Positions 27,877 through 37,344 of a DNA stretch of 64,000 nt are shown piece by piece. This DNA is from Gammaproteobacteria bacterium. Lineage in GTDB: Bacteria > Pseudomonadota > Gammaproteobacteria > Xanthomonadales > Marinicellaceae. The DNA lies in contig JAWLAO010000005.1 of the NCBI GenBank assembly GCA_041395445.1, positions 1 through 64,000 of the forward strand, in the 5' to 3' direction. The notes under the pieces are model-generated. The model saw nothing but the letters and a program-made list of their open reading frames with translations, made no database searches and was not told the origin of the DNA. Every line of letters starts with the position of its first letter. Position 1 is the first letter of the stretch. The translations under genes were made by a program, and so were the position numbers.

Positions 27877-30581
27877 TTAACTAAATCTATAAAATAAACC
27901 GTTGGTCAGACTAATTCTGTGTGTTTGACCTAATGCTTTGTCACTTAATTCGATAGCCTTTTCAAAGTTCAACTTAGCATTCTCATTCTTGCCTAATTCA
28001 GCTTGAACGATTGCCAACCTTCTGGCTGTTTTGCGAATCAATGGGCTTGGAGGGTCTGTTTCGGTGGACATGATTTGTTGATAAAACTCTTCAGCTTTGT
28101 CAAAATGATTGTATGTTTGGTAGATAATTCCCTGAGAATAAATTATTTGCTGAGTCATTGGATTGTCAAAACCCAGATTTTCAATTGCCAGAACTTTGGT
28201 TTGATTAATGATTTCAATGGCTTGTTGTTCATCACCTAATTTTCCTAGGGTTTCAGCCCAAAGTTTTCGCGTGTAGAGTGCCTGATTGTGTTCTTCACCC
28301 AACTTGTCTTTCTGAATTTGATAGATTTGTTTGATGATTTTCAGAGCATCTTCATAATTTTTATTGGAATATAAAGTGGCTGCATAATTGGACTTGAGTT
28401 CCAAGGCATCAGCATATTCTGCCGGTAATTCTCTGTCAAAAATATCGACGGCTTTTGCTAAAAGCTCTTCAGCTTTTTGAGTGTCTCCTCTTTGATGCGC
28501 AATGACTGCCAGATTATTGAGAACATAACCGGTTTGGATGCTGTTTTCACCAAAATGGTTGCTACTGATTTGATAAGCTCGTTCTGAAATTTTTTGAGCT
28601 TCATCAAACTGACTCATATCTTTTAATGTGGCTGAAAGCACCCTGAGAGATTCCAAAAGTGATGGATGGTTTTCACCTAATAATGCTGATTGGTCACTAA
28701 CCAGAGATCTTAGTTCATGCAATGCTTTATCATGTTGACCAATTTGGACCAAATACTCTGCTAGTTCGGTACGCAATTCAAAAACTATGCTTTGATTCTT
28801 TTCGAGTTGTGGATTTTTGAGAACATTTTCAATGATTTTAACGCTTTTATCAGTTGGAGATTGATAGAAGTGAACTTCTGCCAATAATCTTTGTATCGCT
28901 ACTTGATGCTTCAAATCACTCAAATTCAAATTTTGAAGTTCTTCAATGGTTTTAAAGGATTCCTCAAAGCGAATGTTTCGTGCCTCATATCTCGCCTTAA
29001 TTTGCAAAGCTCTGAATTTATCTTCTTTTGAATGGAGTTTGTCCCAGGAAATTTCTTTGAGATGTTTTTCTAACTCATCATACTTTTTAGAATTAAAATA
29101 ATTTTCTGCCAAATAACTGAGTGAGGTTTCCTGTTGCGGATTGAGTTGTAAGGATTGATTCAGATATTTGATGGCTTCGTTATAAAGTCCTAATTTGCCA
29201 AAAGCAATTCCGATGGACTCAATCAATTCCGTACGAATCTCAGGATTCATTTGTTGATTATGTTCAATTTTTTCTGCGGCTGCCAGTAACAAATCGTTAG
29301 CAGAAACTTTCTGTCCTTTGTTAATATCCGGATCAGTATTTTTAAAAGTATCAAGCATAAACTCTTTCACTTGCTTGGCTTTTTCTGCCTCAATGCGGAT
29401 TTTGTTGTTCTGCCAAAGCAACAACACAAAACTAATGATGATCGTCGCAACCAAGCCTGTTAAAGATACAAACAAAGCTTTGCGTCTTTGGGCAAACTTG
29501 GATAATTTGTAAAACATTGATGGTGAAGTAGCAGATACCGGTTTGTTGTTCAACCAGTTCTTCAAATCTTGTGCAAACAAATGCATGTTGGCATAACGCG
29601 ATTCTGCATCAACTTGACTGGCTTTTCTAAGAATATTTTTTAAGTCTTTGTCGATTCCGGCATTTTTAATCAGTTTATCCAAATACAACTGGTCATCCGT
29701 GCAGGATTTTAGCAAACGATCCTTGGGAAGAGGTGGTGTGTTTGTTAAAACTGATAAAGCAACAACAGCCAGAGAAAAAACATCCGTCTTAATAGTGATG
29801 GCTTGTGAGTTGATTTGTTCCGGTGCGGCGAATCCCGGAGTTAACGCCATTATTGTGGTTTGGTCTCGAGAAATTTCATTATTGATGAGCTTTGCAATGC
29901 CGAAATCAACAATTTTTAACTGTTTGTCCTGATTGATTAAGATGTTATCGGGCTTTAGGTCTCGATGAATAATTAGATTGGAGTGGGAATAGGACAAAGC
30001 ATCAGCACATTGCACAATGTAGGATATTTTTTCGCGGTCTGAAAGGTTATGTTGATTGCAAAACTTATCAATTGGCAAGGCATTTTCTACCAACTCCATC
30101 ACCAGATAAGCAATATTATCGTCCGTTTTACCACCGTGTAACATGTCAACGATATTGGGATGCGAAAATTTCGAAAGAATTTGTTGTTCGTTGATGAAAT
30201 GACTGAGCAGCTCCTGTTGATTGCTTCTTGGTGCAAATACTTTGATGGCAACCAGCTTTTGCGGAGTTCCTTTTAAGCGTTTCGCTTTAAAAACCTGTGA
30301 CATTCCGCCATGACCGAGTTGTTCCAATAATTCGTATTCATCCAGTTTGTCTCCCGGTTTCATGACATTTTGAAACTGGGAAGGAATGGCTTTGAGTATT
30401 TTGTCTTCAAAAAATCGGGAAGCGTGTTCGGCAGAATTAATAAGCACCAAAACAGCTTCTCTGACATCTTTTGATAGATTTTTTGTTTTTGAAGCAGCTC
30501 CATTGCCTCAGTGACCGGCAAATCCGAAAGTCTTGCAAATATTTCGCTAGCTCTCTGCCAAATAACAGTTTCGTTGCTCAT
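27877..30581 (-). CDS. Serine/threonine protein kinase with TPR tail (one-base frameshift)
   Basis: A second kinase of the same layout as the one at 2.0-4.8 kb: glycine loop LGHGGMSQVF, VAIKVF, HRDLKPDN, DFGIAKL and APEQ. One membrane segment (ALFVSLTGLVATIIISFVLLL) and a long TPR region follow. The open frame begins only at 30450. However, the expected N-terminus (MSNETVIWQRASEIF...MELLQKQK) is encoded just upstream from ATG 30581 in another frame. Adding one A in the six-A run (T-run 30479-30484 on the plus strand) joins the two into NLSKDVREAVLVLINSAEH. The repaired start then overlaps the sigma gene's stop by ATGA, exactly as in the other pair. The function is probably signal transduction with the adjacent sigma factor (inference). 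Confidence 0.88.
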
Positions 30582-31144
30582 ATTGGCGGATTTTGACTGG
30601 CTAGTGCCATTAACAGAGCAGTTGCCTGTTTCCATATTCGCATGATTTGGCGTTCGGATAACTCCATAATCTCAGCGATTTCTGAAAAAGTGAAATTAAA
30701 AATGAGCTTGTATTCCAGAATTTCACTAAACTGTTTGTTAATCCTTTCAACTTTATTGAGCTGAATATCAATGTCAATCCATTTCAAATTCACATCCTGA
30801 TCACCGACCACAATACTGATATTATCTTCAACGGCAATATGCTTGTTTTTATCACTGGATTTAGTGCGAATGGTGTCAATCAGCATCAGTCTCATGCTTT
30901 TTGCCAGATAATTGAGAAAATGCCTTTTGTTTGATAAATTAATATCGTTTTGACGAGCTAATTTAATGTAACACTCATTGGCAATCACTGTTGGAGTGAG
31001 TGTTTCTCCGGTATTAAGTTGATTGATTTGGTTGTAGGCAATTTTTTTGATTTCATCATACAAAAGCGAATAAATATCGTCCAGTAAGTCTTTTTCCCCC
31101 TGACCTAATTTTTTCAACAAGACTGTAATCTGAGTTTCTGCCAT
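30578..31144 (-). CDS. ECF-subfamily RNA polymerase sigma factor
   Basis: 188 residues, paralogous to the sigma factor at 4802-5332. Region 2 shows LTPTVIANECYIKLA and RHFLNYLAKSMRLMLIDTI. Region 4 shows FNFTFSEIAEIMELSERQIMRIWKQA. It is the first gene of a sigma/kinase pair with a four-base overlap. The gene is divergent from ruvA, with 136 bases between the two start codons. No dedicated anti-sigma gene is visible nearby. Confidence 0.92.
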   Translation of the reverse strand: MAETQITVLLKKLGQGEKDLLDDIYSLLYDEIKKIAYNQINQLNTGETLTPTVIANECYIKLARQNDINLSNKRHFLNYLAKSMRLMLIDTIRTKSSDKNKHIAVEDNISIVVGDQDVNLKWIDIDIQLNKVERINKQFSEILEYKLIFNFTFSEIAEIMELSERQIMRIWKQATALLMALASQNPPI

Positions 31145-31280
31145 TGGCTTTAAGATGAAATTTGCTTCATTCTATCACAGCGAAAAAAAATAACTTAGAT
31201 AGTCTGAGATGAAATAATTATTATTTTTGCCATTTACTTGAGGATTTATGTAAAATGATTTCTTTTAAATCTGAAAATTT

Positions 31281-31898
31281 ATGATTGGACAAATCAAAGG
31301 GCAGTTGATTAGGAAAGACCCGCCGATAATGGTTGTGGATGCCGGAGGTGTGGGTTATGAAATTGAAGCACCGGTTCGGGTGTTTTTTGAATTGCCTGAA
31401 ATTAACTCGGAAGTCACAATCATAACACATCTTCTGGTGCGTGAAGACGCACAAATTTTATATGGTTTTAACAACTATCAGCAGAGAGAATTATTCAGGA
31501 AATTGCTCAAAGTCAATGGCGTTGGTGCGAAATCCGCTTTGGCAATTTTATCCACATTTTCGACAGCTGAGTTTGCCGGATTGATTCAGTCTCAGGATGT
31601 AATGGCAATCACAAAAATCCCTGGAGTCGGTAAAAAAACTGCGGAAAGACTGATTGTGGAAATGCGTGATAAATTAGGTGATTTTAGCGGTGATATTTCA
31701 TTAGTCGGTTCGCAAACAGCATCGGTTGCCAATTTAGGTTCAATGCCTGCAACCGCGCAATCCGAAGCGTTAATTGCTTTGCAATCATTGGGTTTTAAAC
31801 CTCAGGAAGTGAATATGCTGATCAAAAATGTTGCCAAAGACGGCATGTCAGCGGAAGAAATTATCAGGCTTTGTTTACAACATAAAGGAGCGAGCTAA
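31281..31898 (+). CDS. ruvA: Holliday junction DNA helicase subunit RuvA
   Basis: 205 residues, normal for RuvA. It binds four-way junctions and positions the RuvB motors for branch migration. The N-terminal OB domain (MIGQIKGQLIRKDPP, VDAGGVGYEIEAP), two helix-hairpin-helix motifs (LLKVNGVGAKSALAIL; ITKIPGVGKKTAERL) and the C-terminal RuvB-binding domain (SEALIALQSLGF) are all present. Its stop overlaps the ruvB start (TAATG). Confidence 0.97.
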   Translation: MIGQIKGQLIRKDPPIMVVDAGGVGYEIEAPVRVFFELPEINSEVTIITHLLVREDAQILYGFNNYQQRELFRKLLKVNGVGAKSALAILSTFSTAEFAGLIQSQDVMAITKIPGVGKKTAERLIVEMRDKLGDFSGDISLVGSQTASVANLGSMPATAQSEALIALQSLGFKPQEVNMLIKNVAKDGMSAEEIIRLCLQHKGAS

Positions 31899-32927
31899 TG
31901 GAAGACAGATTGATTTCAGGTCGAAAAGAAAGCGATCAGGAAAGCCTGATTGAAGCCAGTATTCGTCCTCAAAAACTCAAAGAATATCTTGGACAGCAAC
32001 CGGTTAAAGAGCAAATGGAACTGTTCATCGAAGCGGCTCGCAGACGCAGCGAAGCTCTTGATCATGTTTTGATCTTTGGCCCTCCGGGTTTAGGGAAAAC
32101 CACTCTCGCCAATGTCATCGCCAATGAGTTAGGCGTATCTTTACGACAAACATCGGGTCCGGTGATAGAAAAAGCCGGAGATTTAGCCGCATTATTAACC
32201 AATTTGCAACCGCATGATGTGTTGTTTATTGATGAAATTCATCGTTTGTCGCCCAATGTTGAGGGAAATTCTCTATCCCGCGATGGAAGATTTCCAGATT
32301 GACATCAAGGATTGGCGATGACCTGCGGCTCGTTCTACAAAACTGGATTTACCACCTTTCACTCTTGCTGGAGCAACAACCAGAGCAGGGCTTTTGACTT
32401 CGCCACTGAGAGATCGTTTTGGCATTGTGCAAAGGCTGGAGTTCTATAATGTTCAGGAACTTACACATATTGTTTCCCGTTCAGCACATATTTTGGGAAT
32501 TCAGGCAGATAACGAAGGCTGTGTGGAAATCGCCCGTAGAGCGCGTGGCACACCACGAATTGCCAATCGCCTGTTACGCCGCGTGCGTGACTATGCTGAA
32601 GTCAAAGGCGAAGGAGTTATCACCGAAGAAATCGCCCACAATGCATTATCCATGTTGCAAGTTGATAAAAGCGGACTGGATGAGATGGACAGACGCTTTT
32701 TGCAGGCTCTGGTGGAACAATTCGACGGCGGACCAGTCGGTGTTAACTCATTAGCGGCATCATTGAGCGAAGAACGCGGAACCATCGAAGATGTGGTTGA
32801 GCCTTATCTCATCCAACAAGGATTCGTTATGCGAACCTCCCGCGGCCGCCAAGCCACCAAAAAAACCTGGCAATGGCTCGGACTCAAACCCCAACAAGCG
32901 ATGATTGGCGATTTGTTTGAGGAGTAG
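31898..32927 (+). pseudogene. ruvB: RuvB Holliday junction helicase, frameshifted by small indels
   Basis: RuvB is the AAA+ motor of branch migration. The N-terminal part is intact with Walker A (FGPPGLGKTTLA) and Walker B (LFIDEIHRLS). The C-terminal part is also intact (TSPLRDRFGIVQRLEFY, arginine-finger region, winged helix to the end). Between about 32264 and 32320 the frame is lost. An extra G after GTTGAG, an extra G in ATCAAGG and a missing G in GATGACC together explain it; undoing them restores VEEILYPAMEDFQIDI, GDGPAARSTKLDLPPFTLAGATTRAG. Three compensating one-base changes in 60 bases of a conserved gene point to sequence error more than to inactivation. Confidence 0.92.
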
Positions 32928-33260
32928 GGTGGTTTTACCATGAAGAGCTTGAAGGACATGAAGTTTGTGATAAACAGAATTAATACAGGACAGGCATCGG
33001 ATAAGTGTAATAAATTCTAAGTTATTGATATTTAAAATAAAATACTATCAAGTTATATTCTTTTAAGAAAAAATAGAAAAACTCGAATTCGTACATCTCC
33101 ACGACAAACCAAGGATACTCAACAAATTCCTCATGTACTACATGCTAGAAACAATTTATATGGATCTTTCGACTTCACTGCGTTACGCTCAAGATGACAG
33201 CATGGAAAAAATTTAATAATTGGCACTAGAATGCTGATCAGAGTCGGGAATAACGTAATC

Positions 33261-33399
33261 CCCCTTTACTCTCACCGAGGTATTTCAGAAAATTTGGAAA
33301 TACGTTTGCTTATGTCTGAATGTCGCTTGCGACATGAGTTTCAAGCAAACGCCAAATTTGAGGAAATATTGAGGGTAACCGCAGGTTGAGAGTTTGGGG
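33261..33399. repeat. Dispersed palindromic element, copy A
   Basis: About 139 bases bounded by imperfect inverted ends (CCCCTTTACTCTCACC and GGTTGAGAGTTTGGGG). Inside is a long stem: TATTTC/GGAAATA, AAATTTGG/CCAAATTT and GTTTGCTT/AAGCAAAC, enclosing a small hairpin ATGTCGC/GCGACAT. A related copy lies at 49603-49733 in which the GTTTGCTT stem is replaced on both arms. Just outside, GTTACTTTT/AAAAGTAAC forms another hairpin. The rest of the ruvB-oxygenase gap (32928-33260) shows no gene. Confidence 0.7.
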
Positions 33400-33451
33400 T
33401 GTGTTTTGTGTTACTTTTCGCACAAGCAAAAGTAACGAAAAAAAGCGTCAA

Positions 33452-34123
33452 TCATAACGGTGGGTCAATTTTATTACCAACCGATGTATTCAGCCTAAAC
33501 CACCCTGCTATGGAATACCTATCCCGATTCGCGGGTAAAACTTCGTGAGGAAACTCTTCACTGAGGAATATTGCCAGTGTTCCCATTAGTGGGACGACTT
33601 TGATTCCATCATGATCTGTTTCATTTTGATAAAGAACTAATTCACCGCCATCTTCATTGCTCCAGCCGGGATTGAGATAGGCTACAACAGATAATATCCG
33701 ATTCGACTCTCCTTTAAAGGCATCGTAGTGTCTTTTGTAATAATTTCCGGGGTGGTAATGGGCAAAATGGCTTTCAAATGAGAACAGCCCCAGAAAAAGC
33801 CTTTGGTTGAGGTATTTTTTGAGTTCATGAGTCCAATTCAGCCAATTTTTCCCGGCTTGTGATTCACCGTGAATCCAACAGATTTCATCAGTTCTGACGA
33901 ATTTATTTTTATGAAAATCATCGCCGCGGCCAATACCTGCGCGGGTGTATTTTTCATCATCAAGTTCCTGTTGGTGTTGGTAAAGTGGAAGTGCTATTTC
34001 GTCCGGTAGAGCCGCCGGGCAAATCGAGTATCCTTGATTGAGCAAATCATCAGCTATGCGTGCGAAAAGACTGTTATCTACAGTGTTATCACTGCCAGGA
34101 AAGAGCAGGGGTTTGGCATTCAT
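33452..34123 (-). CDS. 2OG-Fe(II) oxygenase (prolyl 4-hydroxylase-like)
   Basis: A 223-residue non-heme iron dioxygenase that uses 2-oxoglutarate and O2. The iron ligands are visible as H132 and D134 in KRHYDAF and H193 in FPHEV. R202 in NRDRYSIAGWF is placed to bind 2-oxoglutarate. The DSBH strands read NRILSVVAYLNPGW and GGELVLY. The best resemblance is to the SM-20/EGL-9-like prolyl hydroxylases of bacteria; the substrate is unknown. It stands alone on the minus strand. Confidence 0.9.
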   Translation of the reverse strand: MNAKPLLFPGSDNTVDNSLFARIADDLLNQGYSICPAALPDEIALPLYQHQQELDDEKYTRAGIGRGDDFHKNKFVRTDEICWIHGESQAGKNWLNWTHELKKYLNQRLFLGLFSFESHFAHYHPGNYYKRHYDAFKGESNRILSVVAYLNPGWSNEDGGELVLYQNETDHDGIKVVPLMGTLAIFLSEEFPHEVLPANRDRYSIAGWFRLNTSVGNKIDPPL

Positions 34124-34277
34124 TAATTTCTTTCAAACAACTGAAGAATAAAGCGATATGATACTCTTTTGATGTTGGAAAGATATAAAAAACATCTTTT
34201 CACTCAGTTTTTCAATAAGTAACAGAATTATTGGAAATGCAACACCCATCTTTGCAAGCATATAAAAAAAGCTAACT

Positions 34278-35726
34278 CTACAAAATCACTGAACCATCAG
34301 TGTTGTTTTCAAGAAGTTTCTTCTCCTGATATTCCAGTTTTCGGACTTCTTTCTGATATTGATAGTGCATTTCAGCTTGTTCCATAATATCTTTTTCTTG
34401 TAACAAAGCCACTTGCATTTTTCGATACATTTTCAGCGAATAAAAACTGAAAGGGCTGAAAAACAATTTAATAATTACAGGCATCAACTCGATAGCTATA
34501 AAAAAGATTTTCAGCATATAGCTAAACATGGTTGCCACAACACCATATTCAGGGTCGTTGTGAATTTTTTGTAAAGCCAGATAGCGTGTTAATACGCCTG
34601 TTTTTCTTTCAAAGAAAAGGCCTTCTTGTTGTAATGTAATGCGAAAATCATCTAGTTTTTGTTGTTTTTGGTCGATTTGAGTGTCGAGAAGCTGTTGAGT
34701 CGCAATCAAATCATTATCCAGTTTGATTAACAGTTCATCATTATTGCTGTAATTGGTTTCCTTGTCAGCAAGGGTATTGCTCATCATTTGAAATTCATTC
34801 AGCTTTTCCGTCGCGGTTACAATTTCAGCGTCCAATTTGTTGAGTTTGTCTTTTGTATCTGTAATTTCTGCCTCAATAATTGGAATCATCTCTTTAAGTT
34901 CGGTGTATGTTTTAACCGCTCTTTTATATTTTGGACCTTCAGTCGGCGGACGACCATCTTGTCCGGTGCGTTCAAGGATTGCTTCATTAAACCAGTACTG
35001 ATAATCTTTGCGGGTTTTTGACAAATTGCCGTTGAGTGTGGCTAGTTCGTTGATTAAAACTTTTTGTGAATTTTGCAATTCTTCCAATGTCACCTGATGA
35101 TGATCAATACTGTTGGAAATGGTTTCCGAATCATAGGCTTTTTCAGCATTTCTGTATTTTTCCTGCTCGGTTTTGATAGCTGTAATTTGATTTTGAATTT
35201 CTTTGATTTTATCCTCACTCAGAGCTACGGAAGTGTCTAGCTCGTTTTCATAAGCTGCCATTCGAGCGAAATATTCCTTGTTGTTTTCAACCACATCTTT
35301 TTGAATCTGTTCATCAATGGCGTTGGCTTGCAGAGAAATTTCTGCCAAAGTTGCCAGACCAATGGCAATAATCAGTGAATAGAGAATCCGAGGAATCAGA
35401 CCAAACATTTTTCGTAACGGAAAACCACCACGAAAAGGGTTCTTCAATGCCCAATCTGAGCCAATAATAGCCTGATCCAGAAAAAATAAAGTCAAGGCAA
35501 AGACAAATCCTGAAATCACCGCAGCGGTCATTCCTAGAAAGAGTGAAACACCGTAGGTGAAAAGCAAAAAAGTAAATGCAAAAGTGACTACCTGTCGAAA
35601 CACCATTGCATAAGCCAGCATGCGGTCGTATTTGCCACTCTCAGCCAAAACATTCGTATCGGTGAGTGATAAAAATGCAATTATTTTAAAAAAACGCGAG
35701 TTTTTTGGAGTTTCGGAAGAATTCAT
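34278..35726 (-). CDS. DUF4407 family membrane protein
   Basis: 482 residues. Two or three N-terminal membrane segments follow the family's opening (FLSLTDTNVLAESGKYDR; MLAYAMVFRQVVTFAFTFLL; LFFLDQAIIGSDW). Another segment is SLIIAIGLATLAEISL. A long coiled-coil region of about 240 residues (EDKIKEIQNQITAIK through KQQKLDDFRIT) comes next, then a last membrane segment (MLKIFFIAIELMPVIIKLF) and a charged tail. This layout matches DUF4407 proteins. No function is known, and no conserved partner sits beside it here. Confidence 0.85.
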   Translation of the reverse strand: MNSSETPKNSRFFKIIAFLSLTDTNVLAESGKYDRMLAYAMVFRQVVTFAFTFLLFTYGVSLFLGMTAAVISGFVFALTLFFLDQAIIGSDWALKNPFRGGFPLRKMFGLIPRILYSLIIAIGLATLAEISLQANAIDEQIQKDVVENNKEYFARMAAYENELDTSVALSEDKIKEIQNQITAIKTEQEKYRNAEKAYDSETISNSIDHHQVTLEELQNSQKVLINELATLNGNLSKTRKDYQYWFNEAILERTGQDGRPPTEGPKYKRAVKTYTELKEMIPIIEAEITDTKDKLNKLDAEIVTATEKLNEFQMMSNTLADKETNYSNNDELLIKLDNDLIATQQLLDTQIDQKQQKLDDFRITLQQEGLFFERKTGVLTRYLALQKIHNDPEYGVVATMFSYMLKIFFIAIELMPVIIKLFFSPFSFYSLKMYRKMQVALLQEKDIMEQAEMHYQYQKEVRKLEYQEKKLLENNTDGSVIL

Positions 35727-35868
35727 GCCAGCCTCTTTTTATAAAAATCTTATGAATTAAACTTGCGACAGTTATTCGTAGCTTTAGTTCCACAGATACC
35801 TTTGTACTAAAACGAATCAAACCATAGAAAGTTACAATATTTTATCAACCGAAAGGAATATATTTTTG

Positions 35869-35897
35869 TTGTTATCAATTTCCGCCTCAAGTAAAAT
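35869..35897 (+). promoter_or_regulatory. Sigma-70 promoter of tRNA-Leu
   Basis: TTGTTA and TAAAAT are separated by exactly 17 bases. The -10 ends 12 bases ahead of the mature tRNA 5' end, so the transcript would start only a few bases upstream of it. Confidence 0.6.
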
Positions 35898-35908
35898 ACC
35901 GACTGCTT

Positions 35909-35994
35909 GCCCAGATGGCGGAATTGGTAGACGCGCGCCAGCTTCAGGTGCTGGTGATCGAAAGGTCGAGGTTCAAGTCCCTTTCTGGGCACCA
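35909..35994 (+). tRNA. tRNA-Leu (anticodon CAG)
   Basis: The acceptor stem GCCCAGA/TCTGGGC is followed by an encoded ACCA. The D-arm carries GGAATTGGTAGAC. The anticodon stem CCAGC/GCTGG holds the loop TTCAGGT, giving anticodon CAG. A long class II variable arm (TGATCGAAAGGTCG) and the T-loop GTTCAAGTC complete the cloverleaf. All features are those of a bacterial leucine tRNA. Confidence 0.97.
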
Positions 35995-36350
35995 TTTTTT
36001 GGTTGATATCACATTATAAACGTCCAATCTCGCCAAAAAAATACTCATTTAAAGCGACATTTATAAACTCGTATTTTGTTTAGCCTGACCTTGAACATTT
36101 CAAATGCAATCTCATTCCAAAAAATATCTTCTAAATTTGTATCAAATAATAAATTCTCTATCTTGATATAAAAATATTCGCTTATTACACATAAAGTTTA
36201 GCTTTTTTATATTTCCAATTCCAATCCATATAACATTTTGTATTTGATATTAGCAAATACATCTAGATTCATCTTCATATCAACATCTCAACAATTTCGT
36301 GTATAATCATGAGTTCAATAGTATTTTTCGTATTTAGGGAGATAACAATA
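35995..36350. other. AT-rich intergenic region after tRNA-Leu
   Basis: I see no gene, no repeat of the tRNA 3' end and no integrase in this stretch, so there is nothing to support an integrated element here. Confidence 0.45.
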
Positions 36351-36879
36351 ATAATTTTGGAGTAAAGCAATCAATTATCCTTTTATTTTTTGATAAACTT
36401 ATCATTGGCACAAGCTCATGATGGAGCCAAAATTGAAAGTTGTGGTGGATTTTAGAAACGAGTTGTAATTTTATCTCCACAAGGGGAAAGCGTTACAGTC
36501 GAAATTAGAAAAGTTTCAGGAAGATGTGAGAAATGAAGCGCCAGAAAGCATGAACAAAATAGCTCAGGATATCCGCAGAAAAGTACAAGAAGGGGCCAAT
36601 AGTTTATCGGAAGATAAACTGGCAGAGTTGCAAAGACAATTTGAAGATCAAAGTATCAAAATCAGGCGTTTTACTGATGAGAAACAAAGAGAAGGACAAA
36701 AAATGCAACAACAAGGATTAAAAGATATTGAGAAAGAATGAGAGCCTGTAATGAAACAAATTCAGACTCAACATGGTTTTGATTTGATACTTAATAACAC
36801 TCCGGGAATCGTGGTCATGACATCGGAAAAAGTGGATATTACTCAGCTTGTTATAGGGACTTTGAAACAAAATAATTAA
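36351..36879 (+). pseudogene. OmpH/Skp-like periplasmic chaperone, broken
   Basis: Text of the Skp/OmpH family is recognisable in pieces. A signal peptide is split over frames (KQSIILLFF, then LSLAQAHDGAKI). Then comes VVVDFRN in one frame and VVILSPQGESVTVEIRK in another. The coiled-coil body at 36526-36738 reads NKIAQDIRRKVQEGANSLSEDKL...QRQFEDQSIKIRRF. An in-frame TGA at 36739 interrupts it where KELEPV would be expected. The same frame then continues EPVMKQIQTQHGFDLILNN to TAA at 36877, matching the family's C-terminal end. At least two frameshifts and one stop would be needed, so this is either decayed or badly sequenced. Confidence 0.7.
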
Positions 36880-36888
36880 CCCAATGCC

Positions 36889-37320
36889 ATGAAAACAACG
36901 ACTAAATTTTTTCATATAATCAGTTACTTGCAATATCCACTCATTGGTGCTGCTCTTGTTCTGTATTATCCATTAATGAAATCATTTAAAGCCGGGACTT
37001 TGGATTGGGAATTAGTGAATTACATCCTCATCCTATTTGGCACAGCATTGAGCTTTTCAACCTTGCAAGATACCACAAAAACTCAAAACAAAATTTCCAA
37101 AAAAGTTTGGTCCGACCCAGTGAAAGGAAAAATTATGTTGGTCTTTTTTGCTGTCATGGCTCATTTGTTTATTATTGCGGTTTTTATCCTTATGATTTAC
37201 AAAAAAAATAGCATGCAGGAAAATGCAGCAGTTGGGGTGATTGTTTTGGGAATAGGTATGATTGGGGTTCTCAAAGGTGCTATTGAAATGTTTGAGAATC
37301 ACAGAAAAGACAAAAACTAA
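36889..37320 (+). CDS. Small four-helix membrane protein, unknown function
   Basis: 143 residues with four hydrophobic segments: ISYLQYPLIGAALVLYY, VNYILILFGTALSF, IMLVFFAVMAHLFIIAVFILMIY and VGVIVLGIGMIGVLKGAI. The loop between the second and third is rich in Lys and Thr and probably cytoplasmic. The gene starts nine bases after the broken Skp-like gene and is convergent with the LuxR-type regulator. I do not recognise a family. Confidence 0.75.
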   Translation: MKTTTKFFHIISYLQYPLIGAALVLYYPLMKSFKAGTLDWELVNYILILFGTALSFSTLQDTTKTQNKISKKVWSDPVKGKIMLVFFAVMAHLFIIAVFILMIYKKNSMQENAAVGVIVLGIGMIGVLKGAIEMFENHRKDKN

Positions 37321-37344
37321 CTTGATACAATGGGTAATCACTGA

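Noticed and set aside
35909..36350. tRNA-Leu as an integration site for a genomic island
   Set aside because: No integrase, no repeat of the tRNA 3' end and no change of gene type was found downstream.
36526..36741. Stand-alone 71-residue gene
   Set aside because: Family-like text continues on both sides, including the same frame after its TGA, so it is an internal piece of a broken OmpH/Skp-like gene.
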